This document shows, one piece after another, positions 1 through 9,190 of a DNA stretch of 64,000 nucleotides. The first letter of the stretch is position 1. The number at the start of each line of letters is the position of its first letter. The translations under genes were made by a program, and so were the position numbers. The stretch is from Sanguinoderma infundibulare. Its lineage: Eukaryota > Basidiomycota > Agaricomycetes > Polyporales > Polyporaceae. Under the pieces are notes generated by a model that saw nothing but the letters and a program-made list of their open reading frames with translations, made no database searches and had not been told where the DNA came from. Location of the stretch: assembly GCA_032821775.1 (NCBI GenBank), contig JAVLRN010000020.1, positions 124,001-188,000 on the forward strand. Reading direction: 5' to 3'.

Positions 1-601
1 AATAAGAGATCAGAATGGCGAATGGGTAGGGCAAGTGCTCACATATCGCCTGTTAAACTGCCATCTGTCCACATTGATGTCTAGGTGGGAATTTAACGAT
101 TACGACATCTCGTCTGCTTGAGATAAGGGCTGGAGAATGTCATGCTCGGCGATGACCCGTGCTATCAGACGCGGAGGGCCGGAGTCATTGCTGTAAGGAG
201 GTGCAAGCATGAGGGGGAGCTGGGGCAAGGGATGTTGACGCCAAACGCTTGCGCCATCGTGTTCTTCGCTCGCGTGACATTGCGTGCGCGTGCAGGCGCG
301 TCAGCTCCGTCACCGTAGCACCGTGTAATCAGCTGTGCCGCCTCGTGCCTCAAAAACACCGGCGGAACAGTAGGCGCACCAGAGGAATATCGTCAACTTG
401 CTACAGGTCCGATTAAAGTGCTTGGTTGGAAGCTAGCACATTTGCAGCCACATCGACAGCAGAAAGTCATCCGTCTCCAGACAGGTTTATCGACCGATTA
501 TGCAGCGGGATGAACATCTTCCAAGTGTTATACGGTGAACAGAGGGGGACAGGTAGTAAACGCGAGACACAATATGTTAGCGCCGAGGCGTTCGTGGCAT
601 G
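1..601. other. Left flank of the tandem array; no gene recognised
   Basis: This stretch is not repeated elsewhere in the window. Clear similarity to the repeat unit starts near position 602, with weak similarity possibly from about 545. A 64-codon open frame on the minus strand (165-359) has no family motif I recognise. It could be an exon of a flanking gene or chance. Confidence 0.6.
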
Positions 602-807
602 TGTGGCTGTGCAGACGGTGAGGCTGTGCATAGAGGCTGAGCCCGAAGTTTGTACTGCTCAGAGATCGTCGCCGTCGACGGAAACCATCGGTAACAACCA
701 TTGAGATGTTTAAAAAAATGTTGATTTTGAAGGTTGAACTTGAAGCTTTCATTTTAGATTTCCGTTCCTCCGCTGCTGGGTCACCGGCGGATCAAGCCCC
801 GCTCAAC

Positions 808-830
808 TCCGCCAGAACCCAGCAGGCGGA
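808..830. promoter_or_regulatory. Conserved inverted repeat upstream of the kinase
   Basis: TCCGCC and GGCGGA face each other across 11 bases, about 330 bp before the kinase ATG. The same arms occur in all copies (for example 12040-12062), although the loop differs between the copy 1/2/6 type and the copy 3/4/5 type. Conserved arms with a variable loop suggest a protein-binding dyad or hairpin. The regulator is unknown. Confidence 0.35.
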
Positions 831-1153
831 AAGGGGAGCCGGGGTGTACATATGTTCGAATTCGAACATCTCGTAGTAACACAGGGCTGTGCATGGATTC
901 TTACCAAAACACTAGGACACCTCTCCTAGGACGCAATCACTCTCTATTCCTCTTCGTCGCTCGCTTCTCGCTCGCCCATTCTGGCTGACATTGTTCTTTT
1001 GAGACTCCGTTGTGCCACGCGGCTCGGCAAAGAAGCTGTCTGTTAGCTGTCTGTCAACACCTCTCCCTCCCCCCGCTCTGCAACGCCACTCGCTCGACTG
1101 ACCTGCTTGCCCCTCGGAGACTTCTACAACACTTCCGTTCCTATTGCAGAGTG

Positions 1154-3934
1154 ATGGCAGACGGCGTTACTCAGTCGACTCAGGCTCCCACCCAAACCCA
1201 ACTAGCTTCTCAGCACCACTATGTCGAGGACACTAACTTGTGGGGCTTCCTCATTCCTTGCAATTCCAATAACCCCAACGTCACTCGCATCAACTTCAAC
1301 AAGCTCAAGACAAAGTACACCGTCGGTCGAGCACCACGCAACGACATCCAGTTCCCCAAGTGTTTGATCGTTAGTAAGTGGCGTGGTTTGTCTCAAGCCA
1401 AGTTATTCAATAACGGCCCTGTCCAGGTAGCAAGCATTGCATCTTTCAATGGGACGGAGTCGAAGACCTATCGAAATCCGCTGTCACCGTCACAGACCTC
1501 TCCAGCAACGGCACCTTCGTGAGCGCACATCTCAGGGGTTCGATCCGGTTGATACTGATCCACCGTAGATCAACGGCGAAAGGATTTCGGAACCCGGAAA
1601 ACGTCAAACCCGTATTCTCCACGACGGCAATGAGATTGCCTTTGGCAGCTATCTCGCGCGGCCCATCGAGACCGCACACGAAGACTACCGTACGTTAGTC
1701 TACGCGGTCGTTCGGAAATACGAATTCACCACGCTTGCAGGCTTCATCTTCCGGAGGAGGATACAAGGAGCACCAGCGGATAGTCTGGACGAGTGCTATG
1801 ATATCCAACACGTCCTCGGAAAGGGGTCGTTCGCGACTGTAGTCAAGGCCCTTCACAGAACAGAGGGTGAGTGGTACGCGGTGAAGATCTTCCAGAAGAA
1901 CAGGCTTCGCCAGGGACTACTCGGAGATCGGCGCGATATTCAACAGAAAGCTCTTCTCCGGGAGATCGACATTATGAAGCGTCTCCATCATCCCAATATC
2001 TGCAGGTACAAGGATGTATTCATAGAACCGAACAGCATGTGTGCGTATGGCCTCGTCTGAATCCAAGCGCTGAGTCAGTGCTGAATGCTGGGCCTCTGTA
2101 GCTCTGGTGATGGAATACGTTAAAGGCGGCGACCTCTTGGGCTACCTCCACAAATGCGGTGCATTGCGTGCGCAACTCTTTCCGACTCATCTGGCAGATT
2201 TATCGCCAACTGATTACCGTGGCAGCGGAGCAGGAAGTCCAGTACTTCGCCTACCAGATTTGCGAGGCCCTCCACGTAATGCCTCCGTACCTCTCTATTT
2301 TTCTGCCTCCCGCTCACCCTTTCTTACAGTATGTGCACGATATGGGCATCACGCACCGCGACCTCAAACCCGACAACATCCTGCTGACGGATGACAAGCC
2401 TCCCATCGTGAAGATCGCGGACTTTGGTCTGGCGAAGATGGTGGACAGCCATACATTCCTCCATGTGCGTTCCTTTCTGCGCCGACGTCCAACCCGCCTT
2501 GATCTCATCGCTCTTCAGACGATGTGCGGAACACCGGAATACCTCGCCCCGGAGGTCGTCAAGGGGAACGATGGCTACGACCAGGTTGTAGACAGCTGGA
2601 GCGTCGGCGTGATCGTTTTCGCATTGTATGGTTTCTGCTTAACTGATGCTCGCCCTCGCCGCCCTCGCTGATTCTCATTGACCCGCTGCTCGCTCGTTAC
2701 AGGCTCACGAGTTGCACGCCTTTTGCAGAGTTCCCGGAGGGTACCGATATCGCGACCGTGGTCGCCAACCGCAAAGTCGAGTGGACTGTCCTCCACAAGG
2801 AACCGATCAACGTCAGCGAATGCGGTCAGTATATCTCGCGCCCCGTGTCTCTTTCGGGCGTGATCTCATGGGGCGCTCCCGACAGGCGAAGACTTCATGC
2901 GCCAGCTGATGGACTACGATCCGTCGACGCGCATGACGCTCACGGACGCGCGCGGCCATCCGTGGCTCGCAGAACAAGCGGCCATACACGCCGCGCTCGA
3001 CGACCTGCCGGCGAACACCCAACCCTCCCAAGAGCAAGACGAGGAGTTCGCCAGCCTGCCCCCAGAAACCCAATTCGACTCCCAAGCGGCGTCTGCAGCA
3101 CTGGACATGTCCATGCGCTCCGTGCGCTCAGTTGGCAGCGCCAGTGGCGTCGCGCTGAGCCGCATGAGCATAGCAGACGTCGGCATGGACACCCGATCCC
3201 AGGCCGCGCAAGCTCAGGCTCTCCCAGCCATTCCCGAAGGTGGCAGCGCTGCAACGCCTCCGCATGTCGCCGCGGAGGACGCAGACTCGCCGGAGATGTT
3301 CGTCTTCCCGGCAAGTCAGTGCCAGCATGACGAGGCGGGCGGAGGATCGAGTCAGGCGGGGAGCAGCCAGCTGCCGCATCCTGTGCAGCGCCGCGCGGAC
3401 GTCATACGGCGCGCGCAACACAAGGGCATCGAGCTGCCGGCCCCGTCGCAGGACATGCAGGCGCGGGCCGCTGCGGAGCTCGACAACGTCGCGACGGACC
3501 TAGACCCAGATCCTGCCGTTCCCGCAGGCGATGTCGAGACAGGCGGCGAGGGCGGTGAAGGCGAGGGCGAGCGGCGCGCGGCGCCACTACCGCCGCGGAT
3601 GGCGACAACCTCGCGCGCAAGTGGCAAGCGCAAGGCTTCAGAGATGGATTTGGATCCAGGCTCTATTCCGACAAAAGCTGGGTCTGGAGAGGTCGCCGCG
3701 AACGCTTTTCGCGAAGGAGATAGCGAGGGGACGGGAGCCCGCAGTGAAACGAAGAGAGGGCGCAAAGGGGCGAAAGCGGCAGACCGCTCACCGTCCGCCA
3801 AAAAGCCGCGCACCAGTCGCGCGCGACCCGCACCGGCGACGGAAGAGGAGGAAGACGTCGTGGCTGCGTGTAGATCGGCCGCCAGGAATATATTTCGTTC
3901 GCCCGAGTTTGTGGCTGTGCGCGCAGTGCGATAG
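1154..3934 (+). CDS. CHK2/Rad53/Cds1-family checkpoint kinase, copy 1
   Basis: Exons 1154-1373, 1427-1518, 1569-2040, 2102-2167, 2226-2275, 2330-2464, 2519-2625, 2703-2824 and 2886-3934 give 770 residues. The start is the ATG opening the SQ/TQ cluster (TQ/SQ at 6, 9, 13, 15, 19). The FHA domain (about 28-140) shows GR at 58-59, SSKHC at 74-78 and SSNGTF at 99-104. The kinase domain (about 181-455) has the glycine loop GKGSFATV at 188, Lys210, HRDLKPDN with Asp311, DFG with Asp331, and an activation loop [12 protein letters not shown] (Thr346, Thr350) matching CHK2 Thr383/Thr387. The tail (about 460-770) has nine more SQ/TQ sites and basic nuclear-localisation-like clusters ([19 protein letters not shown]). 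In this family, ATM/ATR-type kinases phosphorylate the SQ/TQ sites, FHA binding promotes dimerisation, and the kinase relays DNA damage or replication stress in the nucleus. Exon 4 could instead end at 2158, which would drop three residues. Function is inferred from family. Confidence 0.9.
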
Positions 3935-4009
3935 GCGAGGCGTCGAGTAGAGTGTGGCCAAGTGCGGCAAGCGTCGACGGGAGTACCAAGTAGAACGGCT
4001 ATGATAGGG

Positions 4010-4549
4010 CATGTTTCAGGGAATATAGCACAGTAGGAGCATGTTTCAGGGAATATAGCACAGTAGGAGCATGTTTCAGGGAATATAGCACAGTAGGAGC
4101 ATGTTTCAGGGAATATAGCACAGTAGGAGCATGTTTCAGGGAATATAGCACAGTAGGAGCATGTTTCAGGGAATATAGCACAGTAGGAGCATGTTTCAGG
4201 GAATATAGCACAGTAGGAGCATGTTTCAGGGAATATAGCACAGTAGGAGCATGTTTCAGGGAATATAGCACAGTAGGAGCATGTTTCAGGGAATATAGCA
4301 CAGTAGGAGCATGTTTCAGGGAATATAGCACAGTAGGAGCATGTTTCAGGGAATATAGCACAGTAGGAGCATGTTTCAGGGAATATAGCACAGTAGGAGC
4401 ATGTTTCAGGGAATATAGCACAGTAGGAGCATGTTTCAGGGAATATAGCACAGTAGGAGCATGTTTCAGGGAATATAGCACAGTAGGAGCATGTTTGGGG
4501 CTCTATAATACAGTAGGAGCATGTTTTGGGGACTATAGCACAGTAGGAG
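4010..4549. repeat. 30-bp minisatellite, expanded (18 units)
   Basis: Sixteen exact copies of a 30-bp unit beginning catgtttcag run from 4010 to 4489, followed by two variant units (4490-4549). The tract starts 75 bp after the kinase stop codon, so it probably lies in the 3' UTR or terminator region. The other five array units each have one exact and one variant unit. The period is a multiple of three and the minus strand stays open through it, so it yields long antisense open frames (decapeptide repeat with SYCAIFPETC) that are probably not genes. Confidence 0.97.
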
Positions 4550-4559
4550 GCCTCTGTGC

Positions 4560-6660
4560 TATGGTATAGGCGTCTGAGGGACAGGAGGACATGTTTCGGG
4601 TACAAGGGCACTCAATTCGCACATCAGGGAGTTCAACAAAAACGACGTATTTCATTGGAGCTATGCTACACATAGCACACCACTCGTATATACACGCTAT
4701 GTACTCCCGGGAATCACCACCCAATCGACTCGAGAGGCCGCGCATTGCGCGCAGGAGAGCCTGAGGATGTTGAGATGCGCGGCCCCAGGCTGGCTCACAA
4801 ACTAGCTCACCCTGGGGTGTCGCTTCCGCGGTTTTCAGTTGGGAGATTGTCAGTGGTGATGTAGGGAGGAATACCGGAAGTGGCCGACGTCGTCCATGTG
4901 CGAGCGGAGACGGTACCAAGTGTCCATACTGTGAATGTTCGACATTCGCACCCGAAGGCCTGACAATTCGAATCGACTTCAGCGCACCGCACGAGACTCG
5001 TTCGAGGACGTACCATGTTCGGATACTCTGCAAGCAAACAGCGCAGTACAATTCTGTTCCGGGCGGACGCGGTACCAAGATGCGTGCCCAAAGCTACGAA
5101 TGTTCTGTTGACAGGCCGCAATAAGTGTTCGCGACGACGCGCTCCGAAGCGATCCGAAGAACAACGTACCAAGCGTGTCCTTGATGGGATCTCGCCCTCG
5201 ACACGAGGACTCCAACGATGCTGGGTGGCCTTTGCGAGCTCTGTACAGCACTCGCGCGCCTCTGCTCGTTGCTTCCCTCCTGTGCATCTCTTTTGTCGTG
5301 CGTGCACCGTTTTCCTGCTTTCATTTTAGTTCTGTTCAGCGCGCATGCCCAGAAATACGTCAGCTGCAGTACCAAACCAGCTCAAATGATAATGTACCAA
5401 GCTCGCTCCCTCGGTTTTCAGTTTGGAAATGTTGAGAAATGGGATCGCGCGCGAATGGTGCTGTGTGGAGGAATACCGGAAGTGGCCGACATCGTCCATG
5501 GGCGAGTGGAGATCGTCGTTCTGCGAAGGTTTGAGGAGAATCACACGAGCGAGAACGTACCATGTTCAGATACTCTGTCATGCACTTCCCAATGAGCGGA
5601 GGCGGTACCAAGATGCGTGAATGTTCTGTTGACAGACTCGAGTAAGCATCGTGAACACGCGCTCACACGCGATCGGAAGAACAACTTACCAAGAGTGCAC
5701 TTGGTGCGATTGCTCGCTCGAAATGCGATGATGATGGCCATCTCGCCTGCCCCTGTGCATGTCTTCCCGGACTTGTCTGCGTGGTTGAGGCCGAGCACAT
5801 CCTCTGGTGCGAGCTTGTGATCATAGATCGGATCCTCTGGAAAACAACGATGATGAGCGTCCATCTCGACGTGAGTTTGATCACGAGGTTGATCCACTAA
5901 CCGTCTTCGATGCACGACGGCTGCTTGAAGGTCGCGACCTGGATCAATGTAGTCAAGTCCTTCTCCAACACGCCTATTCATGATTGCCGCGGTAAGCATC
6001 CGCAATAACGCGCTCCAAAGCGATCCGAAGAACAACGTACCAAGTCGTGTCCTTGATGGGATCGCGCCCTGGACATGAGGACCCAGTCGATGCTGGCTGG
6101 CCTTTGCGAGCTCTGTACAGCACTCGCGCGCCTCCGCTCGTTGCTTCCCTGCTGTGCATCTCTTTCCTCGTGCGTGCACCGTTTTCCCGCTTTCGGTCAG
6201 TGCATGGTGCGGGACTTGAATGCGACAGAAGTGAGAATGTACCATATCCAGGTACTCCCAAGCAAATGGCGCAGTACCACACGAGCTCCTTGATGGAGTT
6301 CCGGGCGGATGCGGTATCAAGTTGCACACCAAGAAGAGCTACGAAAGTCTTGTTAACAGACCGTGATAAGTATTCGCCACACTAACAGAAGAATGGGGTA
6401 CCAAGCATGTACTTGACGCGATCACACCCCGGTCGACGCCCGTCGAGATATTACGATCCCCGAGAAGCGCGAACATCCAGATGACGTACGTACCAAGTTG
6501 CGCATGCGCGCGCCGAGAGTCGTGCTGACTCAGACTGGATGCTTGTTAACTCGTTGATCACCGTACCAAACAGGCCTAATGGATTACGTACCAAATAACT
6601 TATGCCGGGGGACACCCTATTGTTCTATAGCTTGCTCGATGAGTAGTCCGCATGCCTAGG
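4560..6660. repeat. Degenerate sub-repeat region (gtaccaag-rich), unit 1
   Basis: About three diverged blocks share the same ordered words. Block S1 (about 4819-5400) has ggttttcagt, ggaggaataccggaag, gtaccatgttc, cggtaccaagatgcg, gaatgttctgttgacag and gatccgaagaacaacgtacc. Block S2 (about 5401-5700) repeats these with deletions. Block S3 (about 5990-6430) repeats the later part. The word gtaccaa recurs many times. Between S2 and S3 (about 5700-5990) lies sequence with no partner. It belongs to a 263-codon minus-strand open frame (5541-6332), nearly unchanged in all six units but with no recognised domain. I do not call it a gene, because such conservation is expected among young duplicates. 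Confidence 0.7.
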
Positions 6661-6681
6661 ATGTAGAACGAGAATACGTAC

Positions 6682-7566
6682 GAAACCAGGCACGAGGTTA
6701 AGAGCGACGTCCGCGCCCCCGGCGTGAGGTTCCCCAGGCTGTGTTGTGCAGCATCAATCAGCACATGTCGAGGATTGCAGGCAAGACGGTACATACCGTG
6801 GCAGGGTGCGTCAAGGGGTGCAAGTTATACTCGAAGAGGGGGTCAACGTGGGCTCCTCTTCCGGTGCGCCCTCGTAGCGCAGAATAGCAGAGTTGATCCC
6901 GTTTGCGAAACCAAGCGCACTGGTGCTCAACATGGTGTTCAGGAGAGCGCGGATCAACTAGTTCTTGAGCTCCGGGTTCGCTTCCAGCTGCCGGAATCCA
7001 GGCGAAAAGTGAGCCCCAAATGAAGCCTGGAGATAGACGATGCGAGCTCACAACGAACGAGTACCGCTGAGCCGCGAGAATCTGGATCTCATAGATAGTG
7101 AGCGGGACGGTGTTCTGGCCGTCAGCCTCGATGACTGTCATCGAGTGCCCCGCGATTGAGAATTTGTAGTTGGGATCGCAGGAGATACTGACGAGGCGGA
7201 ACCGGTAGCTGGAGAGAATATGGCCCATGATCAGATGATTTGGGGACCGGAAGATCAAGAAATGACACACACCGCGTTCCTTGCGTCACCCGGATGACTG
7301 CCAGCTCCGATGTCGGGTTCTCCCACCAGCGTCCCATGCCGTTGATCAGGTTGGAGTCCGGCTTCCTGCAGGTCGCGCTAGTGTCAAAATGTGCTCGTGA
7401 ACGCTGAAGACATAACACTGACGGCGGAAGATGCGTAGGCCGCGACGGTGACATGGTACCAGTCCGCGAGCGTAATGATGAATGGTGAGCATATCGCGAA
7501 CGTCGAGGCAGTACCAGCTGCATACCGTGGTCGAATAAGGCGACCGAATGCAGAGACCGTCGTCAC
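6682..7566 (-). pseudogene. Laccase (multicopper oxidase) relic, unit 1
   Basis: Exon-like blocks read on the minus strand, in order: CDDGL (near 7566), ITLADWYHVTVAAYASSA (to 7423), PDSNLINGMGRW to VTQGTR (7361-7273), [20 protein letters not shown] to [11 protein letters not shown] (7208-7052), LEANPELKN then IRALLNT to [15 protein letters not shown] (6987-6797), and PGEPHAGGADVALNLVPGF (6738-6682). These are laccase second-domain signatures, still separated by intron-like GT..AG gaps. It is broken. The Tyr of the usual NYWIRA motif is a TAG stop (6958-6960). A frameshift precedes [11 protein letters not shown], and another follows CDDGL. The copper-ligand regions (HWHG, HSH, HPFHLHGH, HCHID) were not found on either side, so it is a fragment of a once intron-bearing gene. 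Confidence 0.85.
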
Positions 7567-9010
7567 ACTGCAGTAGTCATAATCGATGGCTGTCGCGAAG
7601 GAAGGCATGAATGGGGAGCAGGGGGAAGGGCACCATGATGAATGTCGAGGAGATGGGGCGGGGATGGACAAAAGGACGGGTGTCGAGACGCCAAAGGGAT
7701 CCAAGTCCCCGTTCACGACCGACACTGGCCAAAGCAGCACAAACAGTTGTCTAAGCCCTGTCGCTTAGCCATCTTGCGACATCTATTTGTTGAGTCAGCG
7801 CATCCCCAATCAATTACCCGCGAATGCGGTTCATCTGATGCTGCGCGTGCTCACGTACCTGAGAATTCATGGCCGCTGCTGGACCGTTGCCACTGTTACG
7901 GCCAGTCCAATCCACGGACGTACGTTCCGGGTACCTCGAACACTGGGAGCAGCACTATAACAGCACGATTACGCATAGAATCCATATGCCACATAGGGCT
8001 GAGGATGGACTCGCGTACTTGACACCAATGCGCGCCGACCGTCGCAGCTGGCCTAAACCAGGCACTGTTTCGGACAGGGATGTCAATGTCGCAGAGGCGG
8101 CTTCCGCGGGCTTCTGTTTTCCCCGCATGCGCGAGGACACGGGAGGCTCGGCGATGGACATGGACGACATGGATTTGATGAGCTCTTCTGTTGGATCGTT
8201 AGACGGCGCTGCTCACGAGCGGGCTTCGCGGATGGCTTGTCGGCTGAGACGCGGCTGCATCCACAGAGTTGTTCCAGGTTGGCACGCGCACAGGGCTACG
8301 CAGCGGCGGACAGGGGGAGCGGCCCTCGGAGGTGTCTGGAAGGTGCGATCCAAGGATGATTGGCGGCCTGCGTGACCGACATTCTCTTTTCGGGACTCGT
8401 CGCACGGCCTACTCATCCGGGATCCTGAAAGTACACAGTCCACAGTCAGCAATCAGCGAGACCTGGCCAATCCCCAGGACACATCATTCCAGAAGAATTC
8501 CAATCCGCGGCATGGCGTCATGGAGACGATCACGGTTAGACGCAAATCAGTCACAATGCATCTGTTACTGACAGTGACTTTGTGCAGTCTTCTTTGCCCG
8601 CAGGCGGCGCCCAGTGTATCGGAAAACACATGATTACATACCAATTGCACAGATCTTCGTGGATGCGGAGAATTTGTTTGCACAACGCGGAATGGTTGGG
8701 AGAACCGAGCAGATCAAGCGGCGGAGGATGCGAGGATGGTGCGTACGGGACGAGGACTAGCTGGAGCGGAGGACGCGAAATGTTAGGAAACGCAAACTGC
8801 GGCAGTACCGGAGATCAACACCGAAGGTTCCAGGCGGGTCTCGCGTATCGCAACGTCCGTCTCGCTCGGACGCCGAGGTCGTAGATTCCAATGTGCGATG
8901 ACCGTCCCTTGACGACGGTGGGGGAACGCCGAGTCGTAGCAGATCAAGATGTCAATATGAAGGTTCCGAACATGCGGACGCGAGGCCGACCATCGCGTGT
9001 GTCGTCAGGA
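7567..9010. other. Unrecognised spacer with a possible Ser/Pro-rich minus-strand gene fragment
   Basis: On the minus strand, 8405-8199 and then 8190-7955 in another frame read as disordered, protein-like sequence (for example LGSHLPDTSEGRSP, then IKSMSSMSIAEPPVSS and LRRSARIGVK). The frames are joined at a short GT..AG-like gap. This may be a decayed gene, but I recognise no family. Plus-strand frames here (7869-8375, 8582-8884) look like shadows. The equivalents are at 18695-19145, 29444-29894, 40177-40627, 50926-51376 and 61670-62120. Confidence 0.25.
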
Positions 9011-9064
9011 ACGTTGTGGATCCTCTGAGCGGTTGTGCAGCCTCGAAACAGGGAACCGGCTCCC

Positions 9065-9190
9065 GAGATCTGCGATATTGATTGGGCTCGCGGGCCTGCA
9101 GACGTCACGGACCGTGAGATCCTCCGCATACATACTAAGAACATGAAGCTCGCTGATTCGAGCTGGCTCACCGCGTCTGGGTACTCAGCA
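9065..9190 (+). pseudogene. Cdc48/p97 AAA+ ATPase fragment, unit 1
   Basis: One plus-strand frame reads DVTDR followed by EILRIHTKNMKLAD (9116-9157). That string is highly characteristic of the D1 module of Cdc48/p97/VCP, just after the second region of homology. Flanking DNA still resembles the gene: an EI.DID stretch before it (compare DREIDIG) and ASGYS after it (compare THGYVG). No Walker A motif, no D2 module and no start were found, so this is a fragment of little over 100 bp. It probably came from a duplicated or captured piece of the housekeeping gene. Confidence 0.8.

Noticed and set aside
2159..2225. Alternative intron 4 donor at 2159 giving a kinase three residues shorter
   Set aside because: The donor at 2168 (GTGCGC) gives the more family-like HKCGALPEQEVQYF and a 58-nt intron like the others. 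I kept it but cannot exclude the alternative without RNA.
4010..4549. CRISPR-like array
   Set aside because: The repeats are directly adjacent with no spacers, and the genome is eukaryotic. It is a minisatellite.
3352..4611. 419-codon minus-strand open frame with many copies of a decapeptide (SYCAIFPETC)
   Set aside because: It is created by the 30-bp minisatellite, whose period is a multiple of three, joined to the antisense of kinase exon 9. In units 2-6 the same frame shrinks to 259 codons with the repeat.
4560..6660. LTR retrotransposon
   Set aside because: No reverse transcriptase, integrase or protease motifs and no matching LTR pair around this region. The repeats inside are degenerate tandem blocks.
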